From contig JAFEBQ010000005.1 in the NCBI GenBank assembly GCA_018242585.1, forward strand, positions 62,001 to 126,000: a DNA stretch of 64,000 nucleotides, in the 5' to 3' direction. The notes below the pieces were generated by a model, which ran no database searches, was not told the DNA's origin, and saw nothing but the letters and a program-made list of their open reading frames with translations. This stretch comes from Planctomycetota bacterium. GTDB lineage: Bacteria; Planctomycetota; Planctomycetia; Pirellulales; PNKZ01. The position numbers and the translations under genes were made by a program. Shown here piece by piece: positions 44,714 through 52,616 of the stretch; position 1 is the first letter of the stretch, and each line of letters opens with the position of its first letter.

Positions 44714-44765
44714 ATGAACGCCAGGGTGCGAACGGGGCCTGACTCACGACCGAAACAAGCCGCAC

Positions 44766-45209
44766 TCACTTGCACGCGCGGCAGTGACCTTTTAATAACA
44801 CTTCGTCGATCGTGCCGCCGGTGGCGCGGCGGATGGCCGGCGCTAGCGCCGACTCGACCGAGGTGCCGTCCAGGCATTCGATCTTGCCACACGCGACGCA
44901 CAAGAAGTGCAAGTGCGCCGGCTGGTCGGACGTCGTTGCCGATCGGACTTCGTAGCGCCAGACTCGATCGCCAAGTTCCATGCGTGTAAGCAGCCCCGCC
45001 TCGGCCATCTCGACCAGGCTGCGATAGATTGTGGCCTGGTCAAAGCCGCGCGATTCGAGATCGGCGGCCGCCTGGGCATGGGTCACCGGTCGCGACGTCG
45101 TCTGCAAGTATTCGAGGATTGCCACGCGCGCCGGCGTGCTGCGCAACCCAGCGCGGCGAATGCGGTCGCGCCAGGTATTGGCCTCGGTGGTCTTTGTGCG
45201 GGATTTCAC
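44766..45209 (-). CDS. Fur family metalloregulator
   Basis: This 147-residue protein has a winged HTH with helix TPARVAILEYLQTTSRPVTHA and a recognition region DQATIYRSLVEMAEAGLL. The dimerisation/metal domain has HLHFLCVACGKIECL with Cys-x2-Cys near residue 104, and a C-terminal CRACK pair, the structural zinc site of Fur/Zur/PerR types. His residues before the first Cys pair could be the regulatory metal site. It may be Zur-, Fur- or PerR-like; the sequence does not decide. Divergent from a small exported protein. Confidence 0.92.
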   Translation of the reverse strand: MKSRTKTTEANTWRDRIRRAGLRSTPARVAILEYLQTTSRPVTHAQAAADLESRGFDQATIYRSLVEMAEAGLLTRMELGDRVWRYEVRSATTSDQPAHLHFLCVACGKIECLDGTSVESALAPAIRRATGGTIDEVLLKGHCRACK

Positions 45210-45434
45210 GATTGCTAGCGCTCAAGGATGCCTGGTCGCCAGTGATTCAAGCGGCCTATCAATTCAACATAGTCGACGCAGCCTGCCAGGAAAACCGGGC
45301 AACTGCGTAACGCAAACGACACCTGGGCCGCGGCGCACGCTTTGCACCTCTTTGCTTTCAGCGGCCCGGACGATTTACAATAGAGAAGTCGTCCCGGGGT
45401 GTTGCCGACCCACGCGAACGCGAAAGGACGAATC

Positions 45435-45734
45435 ATGTTACTCAAACTGCTGCTGGCGGGTTTGGTGAGTCTGGCCCTGTTGTTCCCCGCGGTCATCGCG
45501 GCCGCCAGCACCGCCGAAGGGCGCGTGGCGATCCTGGTCGAGCGGAAGCTGACGATCACTGCGAAGGACGGCGACACACGACAGTTCGACGTGGCCGCCA
45601 ACGCCAAGATCGTCTTGAACGGCAAGCCAGCCCAATTGCGCGACATCGAAATCGGCGACGTCGTCCTCGTCACCTTCACCAGCAGCGGCGCGAGCAAGAC
45701 CGCCACGGCCATTGCCGCCCGCGACGCGGAGTAA
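45435..45734 (+). CDS. Small exported protein of unknown function
   Basis: The ATG at 45435 has AAAGGA upstream. A signal peptide (LLKLLLAGLVSLALLFPAVIAAA) is followed by about 75 residues with an all-beta pattern: AEGRVAILVERKLTITAKDG, FDVAANAKIVLNGKPAQL and IEIGDVVLVTFT. This strand pattern resembles small exported OB-like domains, but no catalytic or binding residues stand out. 99 residues. It lies divergent from the Fur regulator and upstream of the cupin gene. The function is not recognised. Confidence 0.7.
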   Translation: MLLKLLLAGLVSLALLFPAVIAAASTAEGRVAILVERKLTITAKDGDTRQFDVAANAKIVLNGKPAQLRDIEIGDVVLVTFTSSGASKTATAIAARDAE

Positions 45735-45818
45735 CGTCGAACGAGCACCGACACCACCACGACTTGCACTGATATATCGGCGAAGGGAACTACACATCTC
45801 TGTTGCGGAAGGCCGACG

Positions 45819-46256
45819 ATGACTATTGCTCACGAAGCTGCCAGTCGTTTGCTCAACGTGCAGGCGTTCGGCGAAGCCCGGCCGCGAACCCGTTCGACGG
45901 TGCTGCTCCGCTGTGGCACGTTGGAGTTGATCCGGCACGCGATCACCGCCAATGAAGACCTGGCCACGTGCCATGCCGCGGGTTCCACGACGGTCCACTG
46001 CCTAGATGGCCGCGTCTGTATTAACATCGACCATCACACGCACGATATCTCGGCCGGCCAAGTGCTGTACATCGGGCCGGGCCAGACGTTCGAGGTCCGC
46101 GCGGTGACGAACGCCTCGCTGTTGGTGACGCGGGTGCTCGATGAGGCTCATGCCGGCCACTGTGAGGAATACACGTTCGACGCGGTCGACGAAGCATCGG
46201 CCGAATCGTTCCCGGCCAGCGACCCGCCCGCGCGGACGCCGATTTCGCGGCCGTAG
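45819..46256 (+). CDS. Cupin-like protein with DEASAESFPASDPP tail
   Basis: GGAAGG lies upstream of the ATG. Residues about 30-115 form a small cupin-like barrel (LDGRVCINIDHHTHDISAG, GQVLYIGPGQTFEV) with His residues that could bind metal. The last 25 residues carry the motif DEASAESFPASDPPART, a short tag I have seen on unrelated bacterial proteins. 145 residues. It is cytosolic and has no obvious operon partner; mgtE starts 166 bp downstream. The substrate or role is unknown. Confidence 0.72.
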   Translation: MTIAHEAASRLLNVQAFGEARPRTRSTVLLRCGTLELIRHAITANEDLATCHAAGSTTVHCLDGRVCINIDHHTHDISAGQVLYIGPGQTFEVRAVTNASLLVTRVLDEAHAGHCEEYTFDAVDEASAESFPASDPPARTPISRP

Positions 46257-46421
46257 CGTCAACGGGGTCGACGCATCGTTATCGCGCGCATAGCTTGTCA
46301 CCCCGAGCCAAGTGCGAAGGCTCGCCGGTTGAATTACAATCGGCGAGCTTTCTTTGTTTCGGGGCGGTGCCGCTTATCGCCCGATTCACCTGGCGCGGCA
46401 CCTTGTGTTGCGAGTCCTAGC

Positions 46422-47801
46422 ATGCTCGAAGACCTGACGTTGCCCGAGATTTGCGAGCTGATCGCCGAGCACAAGCTGGCCGAGGTCAGCGAGATTCTCG
46501 ACACCTGGCTGCCGGCCGATCTGGCCAGCATTATCCACGCGCTGGAGCCCGACAACCGCGTGACCATGCTCACGACCCTTGGCGCGCCGGTGGCGGCCAG
46601 CACGTTTTCGTATTTGAACCTGGCCGACCAGGAAGCGCTGGTCAGCACGCTGCCCAAGCCGGCTGTGGCGATGCTGCTCAACGGCATGCCGGCTGACGAT
46701 CGCACCGCGCTGTTGAGTTACGCCTCGCCCGAACAGCGGCACTTGCTGATGTCGCTGTTGACGCCCGAGCATTTCGCCGTGGCCCAGCGATTGTTGAGCT
46801 ATGGCGACAACACGGTCGGCCGGCTGATGAGCCCCGACATGATCGCCATTCGCCGCGAGTGGACCGTCCAGCACGTGCTCGATTACATCCGCGCGCACGG
46901 CCGCGACCGCGAGACGTTGAACGTGATCTACGTGGTCGACGAGCACAATCACCTGATCGACGATATTCGCATCCGCGAGCTGCTGGTCGCGCCGCTCGAT
47001 CAACCGGTGGCCGAGTTAACCGACGAGCAGTTCGTCACTCTCTCGGCCAGCGATTTGAAGCAAACCGCCGTCGAAGTCTTCCGCAAGTACGATCGCACCG
47101 CGCTGCCGGTCGTGGACTACGAAGGCAAGCTGCTGGGGGTGGTGACGATCGACGACGTGCTCGATATCGCCGAGCAGCGCGCCACGCAAGCGTTGCAACG
47201 GTTTGGCGGCCTCGAGGCGCTGGAAGAGCCGTACGTCGCCACGCCGTTGCTGGCCATGGTCCGCAAGCGGGCCTCCTGGCTGGTGATCTTGTTCGTCGGT
47301 GAAATGCTGACCGCCACCGCGATGAGCTTCTTCGAGGACGAAATCGCCCAGGCCGTCGTGCTGGCCCTGTTCGTCCCGTTGATCATCTCGAGCGGCGGCA
47401 ACTCGGGTTCGCAAGCCGCCACGCTGATCGTCCGCGCGCTGGCCTTGGGCGAGGTACGACTGCGCGACTGGTGGATGGTGATGCGGCGCGAGTTCATCTC
47501 GGGTCTGTTACTCGGCGCCATCCTGGGCGCGATCGGCATGGCGCGGATCGGGCTGTGGAGCGCCTTCTCCGACGCCTATGGCCCGCACTGGCCGTTGATC
47601 GCCTTGACGGTGGGGTTGTCGCTGGTCGGCATTGTGCTGTGGGGCAGTTTGTCCGGGTCGATGTTGCCGTTCTTGCTGAAGCGGCTTGGGCTCGACCCGG
47701 CAACTTCGTCGGCGCCGTTCGTGGCCACGCTGGTCGACGTGACCGGACTGGTGATCTACTTTTCGGTCGCGTTCGTGATCCTGCGCGGCACGTTGCTTTG
47801 A
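46422..47801 (+). CDS. mgtE: MgtE-type magnesium transporter
   Basis: An N-terminal superhelical domain (EICELIAEHKLAEVSEILD, LLSYGDNTVGRLMSPD) is followed by two CBS domains (HVLDYIRAHGRD through LGVVTIDDVLDIAEQRA) and five C-terminal membrane helices with the MgtE ion-path motif PLIISSGGNSGSQAATLIVRALA. This cytosol-gated channel imports Mg2+. The start at 46422 is chosen because the protein then opens with the normal N-domain; 31 more in-frame codons upstream are not MgtE-like. 459 residues, the usual length. No riboswitch-like structure was evident in the 165 bp upstream. Confidence 0.94.
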   Translation: MLEDLTLPEICELIAEHKLAEVSEILDTWLPADLASIIHALEPDNRVTMLTTLGAPVAASTFSYLNLADQEALVSTLPKPAVAMLLNGMPADDRTALLSYASPEQRHLLMSLLTPEHFAVAQRLLSYGDNTVGRLMSPDMIAIRREWTVQHVLDYIRAHGRDRETLNVIYVVDEHNHLIDDIRIRELLVAPLDQPVAELTDEQFVTLSASDLKQTAVEVFRKYDRTALPVVDYEGKLLGVVTIDDVLDIAEQRATQALQRFGGLEALEEPYVATPLLAMVRKRASWLVILFVGEMLTATAMSFFEDEIAQAVVLALFVPLIISSGGNSGSQAATLIVRALALGEVRLRDWWMVMRREFISGLLLGAILGAIGMARIGLWSAFSDAYGPHWPLIALTVGLSLVGIVLWGSLSGSMLPFLLKRLGLDPATSSAPFVATLVDVTGLVIYFSVAFVILRGTLL

Positions 47802-48055
47802 GGCGTCGCCGTGCCGGGCGCGCAACAGAGCCGCTCTCGCCGCGCGGCGTTGCGGCAACGCCGGCGTGGCCTTTCGGCATCACGCATCCTGATGACGCGC
47901 AATCCGCGACGCCGTTGTCGACAACGCTCACGGCAAACGACCCGTCCCGCCTACTCCATTTGACTGATTCTGGAAATGAACTAGCGTTGTGATGCAACCT
48001 TTTCTTGTGCGATTCCGCTCGCTCCGTCACTGCTTTTCTAATTGGGGGGCCGATC

Positions 48056-48334
48056 ATGTTGTTTGCCGAGGGCTTGTCCGCCGGTCTGGCCATGCCGTTG
48101 CTGCTGGCCGTGTTGGCCGTCGTGGGATTGCTGGGCCTGGTGGCCGCCGCCTGGCCGCAAATGTTTTCCAAGCTGGCCCTGCGCGGAGGCCACTGGGTCG
48201 ATACCAATGCCGCGCTCCAAAAGCTCGATCAGCGCTTCGAAGTTGACGCCTATGTCTTGCCGTACGCGCGACCGCTGGGCTTCGCGGTGTTGGCCTCGGT
48301 GGCGTTCCTGGCCTGGTTCTTGATGCGAGTTTGA
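48056..48334 (+). CDS. Small two-TM membrane protein
   Basis: ATG at 48056 is preceded by a purine-rich GGGGGGCC, and the product is 92 residues with an N-terminal membrane helix (LAMPLLLAVLAVVGLLGLVAAAW), a polar middle (ALRGGHWVDTNAALQKLDQRFEVDAYVLPYAR) and a C-terminal helix (LGFAVLASVAFLAWFLMRV). Probably an inner-membrane protein with the middle on one side. No domain was recognised. It stands between mgtE and the Cys-rich peptide gene on the same strand. Confidence 0.65.
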   Translation: MLFAEGLSAGLAMPLLLAVLAVVGLLGLVAAAWPQMFSKLALRGGHWVDTNAALQKLDQRFEVDAYVLPYARPLGFAVLASVAFLAWFLMRV

Positions 48335-48511
48335 TTCGCGTCGCGCTCCGTTTGCACTGTCACGGCGCATCAAACTGTTCATCACTCGGCGCGCGGCGAG
48401 TAACCGCGCCGCGCGCTTTCATCTGCGCGCTCGTCGCGCTGGGCCACTCGATTGCTGGTCGATTGGCGACACATTTGCTGGCTGTTTTTTTAGTAATTGC
48501 CGCCCGCTTCT

Positions 48512-48586
48512 GGGGGGGTTCCCCCCCTCGGCGCGGAGCAGTTGATGCCGTAGGCTCGCAGCGTGGGCACAGGCACGGTCTGTGCC
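48512..48586. repeat. Two hairpins in the 48335-48626 gene-free interval
   Basis: GGGGGGGTTCCCCCCC at 48512-48527 is a perfect 7-bp stem with a 2-nt loop, and GGCACAG/CTGTGCC at 48566-48586 is a second stem with a 7-nt loop. The second lies 40 bp upstream of the small peptide gene and may sit in its 5' leader. No other coding sequence was found in this interval. Confidence 0.55.
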
Positions 48587-48626
48587 AAGGATTCACGTTT
48601 GCTAAGCAGAAAACGGAGTGCGAAAC

Positions 48627-48779
48627 ATGAAGCGCTGGATGATTTGGGGTCTGTTGGTGGTTCTGACCGCGTCGACTTTTGCCAGCCAGGCCGATGCCGC
48701 TTGGCGCCGTCGCGCCGCACGGCGTGGCTGTGGCAGTTGCTCGACCGCCAGCACTTGCAGCAACGGCCGTTGCTCGTAG
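48627..48779 (+). CDS. 50-residue exported Cys- and Arg-rich peptide
   Basis: A complete small frame with ACGGAG upstream of its ATG. Residues 1-24 are a textbook signal peptide (basic start, IWGLLVVLTAS core, SQADA cleavage site). The mature part of about 26 residues has five arginines at its N terminus (WRRRAARRG), then four cysteines, Cys35, Cys38, Cys44 and Cys49, in a Ser/Gly/Asn-rich tail. A rho-independent terminator follows 60 bp downstream. It could be a secreted cationic peptide, a metallothionein-like binder or a partner of the exported sulfatase downstream. The function is unknown; a real gene is supported by the signal, start site and terminator. Confidence 0.6.
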   Translation: MKRWMIWGLLVVLTASTFASQADAAWRRRAARRGCGSCSTASTCSNGRCS

Positions 48780-48838
48780 CGCGAATCGACCAGCCCCCAA
48801 GGCCGGTCGACCGCCTCAAGCCAACGCTCTTTGATAAG

Positions 48839-48865
48839 CCCAGGGGGTTCATCCCCTGGGTTTTT
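48839..48865 (+). terminator. Rho-independent terminator after the small peptide gene
   Basis: CCCAGGGG/CCCCTGGG (8-bp arms, 6-nt loop) is followed immediately by TTTTTC. It separates the peptide gene from the sulfatase, so the sulfatase probably has its own promoter in the 100 bp between. Confidence 0.8.
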
Positions 48866-48964
48866 CTTTGCGCCCGGCGCAATCACCTCGGGCTATATCA
48901 ACCGCTCCGCGGCGCTGTCATGATAGCCGGCATGGTTCGTCTTCTCCCACTGACGAAGTGCGCC

Positions 48965-50341
48965 ATGAATTTCAAACAGCTCTTCTCCTCACTGCTAGTC
49001 CTGCTCTGCGCTTCCCTTTCTGCATTTGCGGCCGAAGCGCGGCGGCCGAATGTCTTGCTGATTGTCAGCGACGACCAGGCTTACTCGGAACTCGTCTGCT
49101 TCGGCAACACCGAGGTCCGCACGCCGCGGCTCGACCGGCTGGCCAGCGAAGGGGTCCGCGTCACCGACTTCTATGTCACCTGGCCAGCCTGTACGCCGTC
49201 GCGTGGCAGCATCCTGACGGGGCGCTACCCCCAGCGCAACGGCCTGTACGATATGATTCGCAACGACCTGGTCAACTACAAGCACCAGTACACGCCGTCC
49301 GAGTACGCGATCAGCCCCGAGATGACCCTGGGCATGGACCTGCGCGAAGTGACCATCGCCCAGCCGTTACACGCGGCGGGCTACGCATGCGGCGCGGTCG
49401 GCAAATGGGACGGCGGCCGCGCCAAGCGATTCCTCCCCCAACAGCGCGGGTTCGATTTCTTCTACGGCTTTGCCAACACGGGCATCGACTATTGGACCCA
49501 CGAACGGTATGGCGTCCCGTCGCTGTTCCGCGGCAACGAGTTGATCAAGGAAGAAGGCTACGCCACCGATCTGTTCTGCCGCGAAGCGTTGAACTTCATC
49601 CGCGCGAATCGCGAGCGACCGTTCTTTTTGTACGTGCCATTCAACGCGCCGCACGGGGCGTCAAGCTTCACCGACAAGACGGCGCAAGCGCCGGCCGATG
49701 AGATCGCCCAGTATGCGTCGATCAAAGCTGAGGGGCGACGCTCGAAGTACGCTTGCATCACGCATATGGACGCATCGATCGGGCAATTGCTCGATGAACT
49801 CAAAGCGCTCGAACTGGAGAAGGACACATTAGTGATCTTCTTTTCGGACAATGGCGGCGGCGGCCAGGGAGCGACCGCCAAGCTGCGCGGCACCAAGAAC
49901 AGCTTGTTCCAAGGGGGTCTGCGTGTGCCGTTCATTGCTCGCTGGCCCGGCAAGATTCCAGCCGGCGCGGTGCGGCACGAGTTCCTGACCGCGCTCGAAG
50001 TCTTTCCCACGCTGTTGGCCGCGACCGGAGTGAGCGCGCCGGCGGGCGTGAAACTCGACGGATTCGACATGCTGCCGACCCTAGCGGGTCAGCAGCCGTC
50101 GCCGCGCCACCAGATGTACTGGCAACACCAGGACGACGCGGCCGCGCGCTTCGACAACTTGAAGTGGGTGGCCCCCGCCGCCGGCGCCGGCGGGTTGTTC
50201 GACCTGTCGTGTGACGAGGGAGAGCAGCACGATCTGTCGAGCGAACGCCCCGAGGTGGCCGCGCAATTGAAAGCACGCTTCCAAGACTGGCGCGCCGAGA
50301 TGGACGCCAGCGAACCCCGCGGGCCATTCCGCGATTATTGA
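48965..50341 (+). CDS. Exported sulfatase (type I, formylglycine)
   Basis: The start at 48965 opens a signal peptide (LLVLLCASLSAFA). The alkaline-phosphatase-type sulfatase core begins with NVLLIVSDDQAY, where the Asp pair binds calcium, and has the modification motif CTPSR with Cys76, which must be converted to formylglycine. Later motifs are AVGKWDGGRAKRF (catalytic Lys; the usual GKWHLG is altered to GKWDGG) and VIFFSDNGGGGQG. 458 residues. The usual His of GKWHLG is Asp here, so the active site is slightly unusual. A glycerophosphodiesterase gene begins 9 bp later and a relic of this gene's 3' end lies beyond it. Confidence 0.92.
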   Translation: MNFKQLFSSLLVLLCASLSAFAAEARRPNVLLIVSDDQAYSELVCFGNTEVRTPRLDRLASEGVRVTDFYVTWPACTPSRGSILTGRYPQRNGLYDMIRNDLVNYKHQYTPSEYAISPEMTLGMDLREVTIAQPLHAAGYACGAVGKWDGGRAKRFLPQQRGFDFFYGFANTGIDYWTHERYGVPSLFRGNELIKEEGYATDLFCREALNFIRANRERPFFLYVPFNAPHGASSFTDKTAQAPADEIAQYASIKAEGRRSKYACITHMDASIGQLLDELKALELEKDTLVIFFSDNGGGGQGATAKLRGTKNSLFQGGLRVPFIARWPGKIPAGAVRHEFLTALEVFPTLLAATGVSAPAGVKLDGFDMLPTLAGQQPSPRHQMYWQHQDDAAARFDNLKWVAPAAGAGGLFDLSCDEGEQHDLSSERPEVAAQLKARFQDWRAEMDASEPRGPFRDY

Positions 50342-50350
50342 AGGCTGATC

Positions 50351-51217
50351 ATGAAGCATCTATCGCCGTTTGTTATGTGGTTCGCTCTGTTGCACGCAGC
50401 GCCGTCGTCGGCGGTCGAGATCATTGCACATCGAGGCGCCTCGTACGACGCGCCCGAGAATACGATGGCCGCGTTCACCCAGGCCTGGGTCCAGTCGGCC
50501 GACGCCGTTGAGTTGGACATTTACCTGACCAAGGACGGCCAGATCGTCGCCTTGCACGACAAAACTACCCAACGAACCGCGGGGGTCGAGTTGGTGGTCG
50601 CGGAGTCAACCCTGGCACAGTTGCAAGAATTGGACGTTGGCCGCTGGAAAGATCTTCGCTGGGCTGGCCAGCGGATTCCCTCGCTCCGAGCAGCACTCTC
50701 TACTGTCCCGAGGGGACTCCGCTTGTTCATTGAAATCAAATGCGGCCCCGAGGTGTTGCCCGAACTCGAACGCATCGTGACCACCTCAGGTGAGCCTGAT
50801 GGCTCATCCGCGATCATTGGCTTCAACTACGACACGATGCGGCTGGCCAAGCAGCGACTGCCAAAACTACCCGTCTATTGGATCGTCTCGCCGGTCAAAG
50901 GGAGCGAGGGTCGCGAACCGACGATCGATGCGTTGATCGAAAAGGCCAAGGCCGCGCGGCTTGATGGCCTCGACCTGAACTTCAATTTCGCACTCGACGA
51001 GGCGGCGGTGGCCCGCGTGCATGACGCGGGGCTCAAGCTCTATACGTGGACCGTCAACGATCCCGAGGTGGCTCGACGGCTGAAGGGCATCGGAGTCGAT
51101 GGCATCACGACCGACCGGCCAGCTTACCTGATCCAAGCACTAAAAGCTGCGCCAGCCCAAGCCCTTCAGCCGACGGCTCCACCGTCACCGCAACTCGGCG
51201 GCGAGCCGATTCGATGA
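50351..51217 (+). CDS. Exported glycerophosphodiester phosphodiesterase
   Basis: A signal peptide (PFVMWFALLHAAPSSA) precedes a GDPD TIM barrel: IIAHRGASYDAPENTMAAF with His27, Arg28 and Glu36, then VELDIYLTKDGQIVALHD, LRLFIEIKCG and, at the end, LKLYTWTVNDPEVARRL and GIGVDGITTDRP. It hydrolyses glycerophosphodiesters from lipids, releasing glycerol-3-phosphate and an alcohol. 288 residues. It follows the sulfatase by 9 bp, which implies an operon; about 30 bp after its stop lies the sulfatase relic, so this gene is flanked by two copies of a sulfatase end. Confidence 0.91.
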   Translation: MKHLSPFVMWFALLHAAPSSAVEIIAHRGASYDAPENTMAAFTQAWVQSADAVELDIYLTKDGQIVALHDKTTQRTAGVELVVAESTLAQLQELDVGRWKDLRWAGQRIPSLRAALSTVPRGLRLFIEIKCGPEVLPELERIVTTSGEPDGSSAIIGFNYDTMRLAKQRLPKLPVYWIVSPVKGSEGREPTIDALIEKAKAARLDGLDLNFNFALDEAAVARVHDAGLKLYTWTVNDPEVARRLKGIGVDGITTDRPAYLIQALKAAPAQALQPTAPPSPQLGGEPIR

Positions 51218-51248
51218 ATCGGAACAACGAGGTGGGCCAAACTTCTCA

Positions 51249-51326
51249 CAGCTGCAGGCGCGCTTCCAGGCCTGGCGCGCCGAGATGGACGCCAGCGGAC
51301 CCCGCGGATCGTTTCGCGATAATTGA
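51249..51326 (+). pseudogene. Relic of a sulfatase 3' end
   Basis: In frame it reads QLQARFQAWRAEMDASGPRG, then SFRDN and a TGA stop. The sulfatase ends in the related QLKARFQDWRAEMDASEPRG and PFRDY, so 20 of 25 residues match; 25 bases around TGGCGCGCCGAGATGGACGC are identical. No upstream portion exists here. A few bases upstream (ACGAGGTGG near 51227) may extend the match across a small insertion. It is flanked by the glycerophosphodiesterase and DUF3800 genes. Confidence 0.85.
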
Positions 51327-51461
51327 CGATTGCCACCAGCCCAGTTCTCCTCTTACCTGACGATTTGCAACAATGTGTTTGCCATCACCACCGAGTTCTA
51401 TTGGTTTTTTCGTGATGACTGGCAGGATTTGTCGTTTGCCCCGCTAGGGGAATCCGATAGA

Positions 51462-51481
51462 ATACTGGTAGCGACCAGTAT
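51462..51481. repeat. Perfect palindrome ATACTGGT-agcg-ACCAGTAT
   Basis: 8-bp arms around a 4-nt loop, 25 bp beyond the stop of the minus-strand DUF3800 gene; possibly its terminator, although no clear T run follows. The rest of the 51218-51506 interval contains only the sulfatase relic. Confidence 0.55.
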
Positions 51482-51506
51482 GGGCCGGCGTCAGTCGACC
51501 CTGGAT

Positions 51507-52301
51507 TTATCCCTGGCCGCTATTTTTTTGCGCCGTGGAGCCTTTTTGCTGCTCTGCCAGCCATGCCAGTACGTCGACCATTTTTTCGTTGCCGCGCGCG
51601 ATCAATGGATCGAGCAATTCGATGCCGACATCGTCCACCGTTTTGCTCGGTCGGCCGATCAATCGCTCTTCTTTCTTGCGAGCCCAAAGCGCGGCTACGT
51701 CACAAAGTTGTAACGGACGACTTTTTCTCGAATCGATGAAAAAGCCTTTTTCAACGATTCGGTTCAATCGCAGATTCCCCACGCTCCCGCGCAGGAATCG
51801 GATCGACTTCTCAACGTCGCTCACGATTTCTTTGTTCTCGTCAGAAATGAACATTCCGAGTGGTCGTTCCGGAAGCGAGTTGAGGTAGTCATCCACAACG
51901 CCTGCAACGAGCGGAAATGCGGCGACGTGTGGGTTAATGATGATGCCTGTTCCAAATTCTCGATGGAGCCAAGCCTGATAGCGACGTTTCTCGATGGCTC
52001 GATAAACGACTCGCAGGCCATGTTGTTGAGCAATCCACAGCCACGTGTCACGAATCGCTAATCGCGTGGCAACTGGAATACCCTTGAAAATGCCTCGACC
52101 TGCTCGCAAATCCATCGCATGGATTTCGTGCTCGCCTGCTAGCGCTGGAACGTAGGAAGTCACAGCTTGTTCCAAATCACGCTCGAGCCCCTGCCAGACT
52201 TGCTCGGGCACGATGAGGGCAGCAAGTACAAACACCGGCTGCTCACCGTCTAGCAGATTGTTTCCCGTATTCCCCGACTCATCCAAGTAAACGAGATACA
52301 T
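51507..52301 (-). CDS. DUF3800 domain protein
   Basis: The N terminus YLVYLDESGNTG is the conserved DUF3800 opening, which resembles an RNase H-like fold with acidic active-site residues. Later segments carry AGEHEIHAMDLRAGRG, LGMFISDENKEIVSDVE and a C-terminal SRPLQLCDVAALWARKK, whose Asp and Cys are also typical. 264 residues. The gene has lower GC and looser codon use than the neighbouring kinase gene, and sits next to a sulfatase relic, in what looks like an accessory pocket. DUF3800 proteins often accompany mobile or defence genes, but no such partner is adjacent. Confidence 0.85.
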   Translation of the reverse strand: MYLVYLDESGNTGNNLLDGEQPVFVLAALIVPEQVWQGLERDLEQAVTSYVPALAGEHEIHAMDLRAGRGIFKGIPVATRLAIRDTWLWIAQQHGLRVVYRAIEKRRYQAWLHREFGTGIIINPHVAAFPLVAGVVDDYLNSLPERPLGMFISDENKEIVSDVEKSIRFLRGSVGNLRLNRIVEKGFFIDSRKSRPLQLCDVAALWARKKEERLIGRPSKTVDDVGIELLDPLIARGNEKMVDVLAWLAEQQKGSTAQKNSGQG

Positions 52302-52616
52302 CGCTTCGAATACCCATATTTCAGAGGCCTGTTCACCGTTCTTCTGAAGAATTGACGGCCGTGACGAAGTCTGAAGCTACCAAATCCATCGCCGAGTCCG
52401 AAGCATGAAGACGACAAATATGTCTGGCCACGTTAGTCATGTAGACCAAGCCACTGTCGATGCCAGCCTGGTCCAACAACTGGTCAAGCCATCACGCATT
52501 CACGCTTTACTCCGATAAGCGGTTCGCCTCTGGCTGCTAGATTTGCCTTGCTCCGCCGCCGCTCCCTATACTCAAGGCTGCTCACGAGCGGGCCGGGAAA
52601 CACCAGGGTGCGTGCA
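52302..52616. other. Intergenic region, no gene seen
   Basis: This interval separates the divergent DUF3800 and kinase genes. It is less GC-rich than average and contains no repeat from the families named here and no convincing reading frame, so it presumably holds the two promoters. Confidence 0.5.

Noticed and set aside
48512-48527. GGGGGGGTTCCCCCCC as a terminator or tRNA part
   Set aside because: No T run follows, and no cloverleaf can be drawn around it; kept only as a hairpin.
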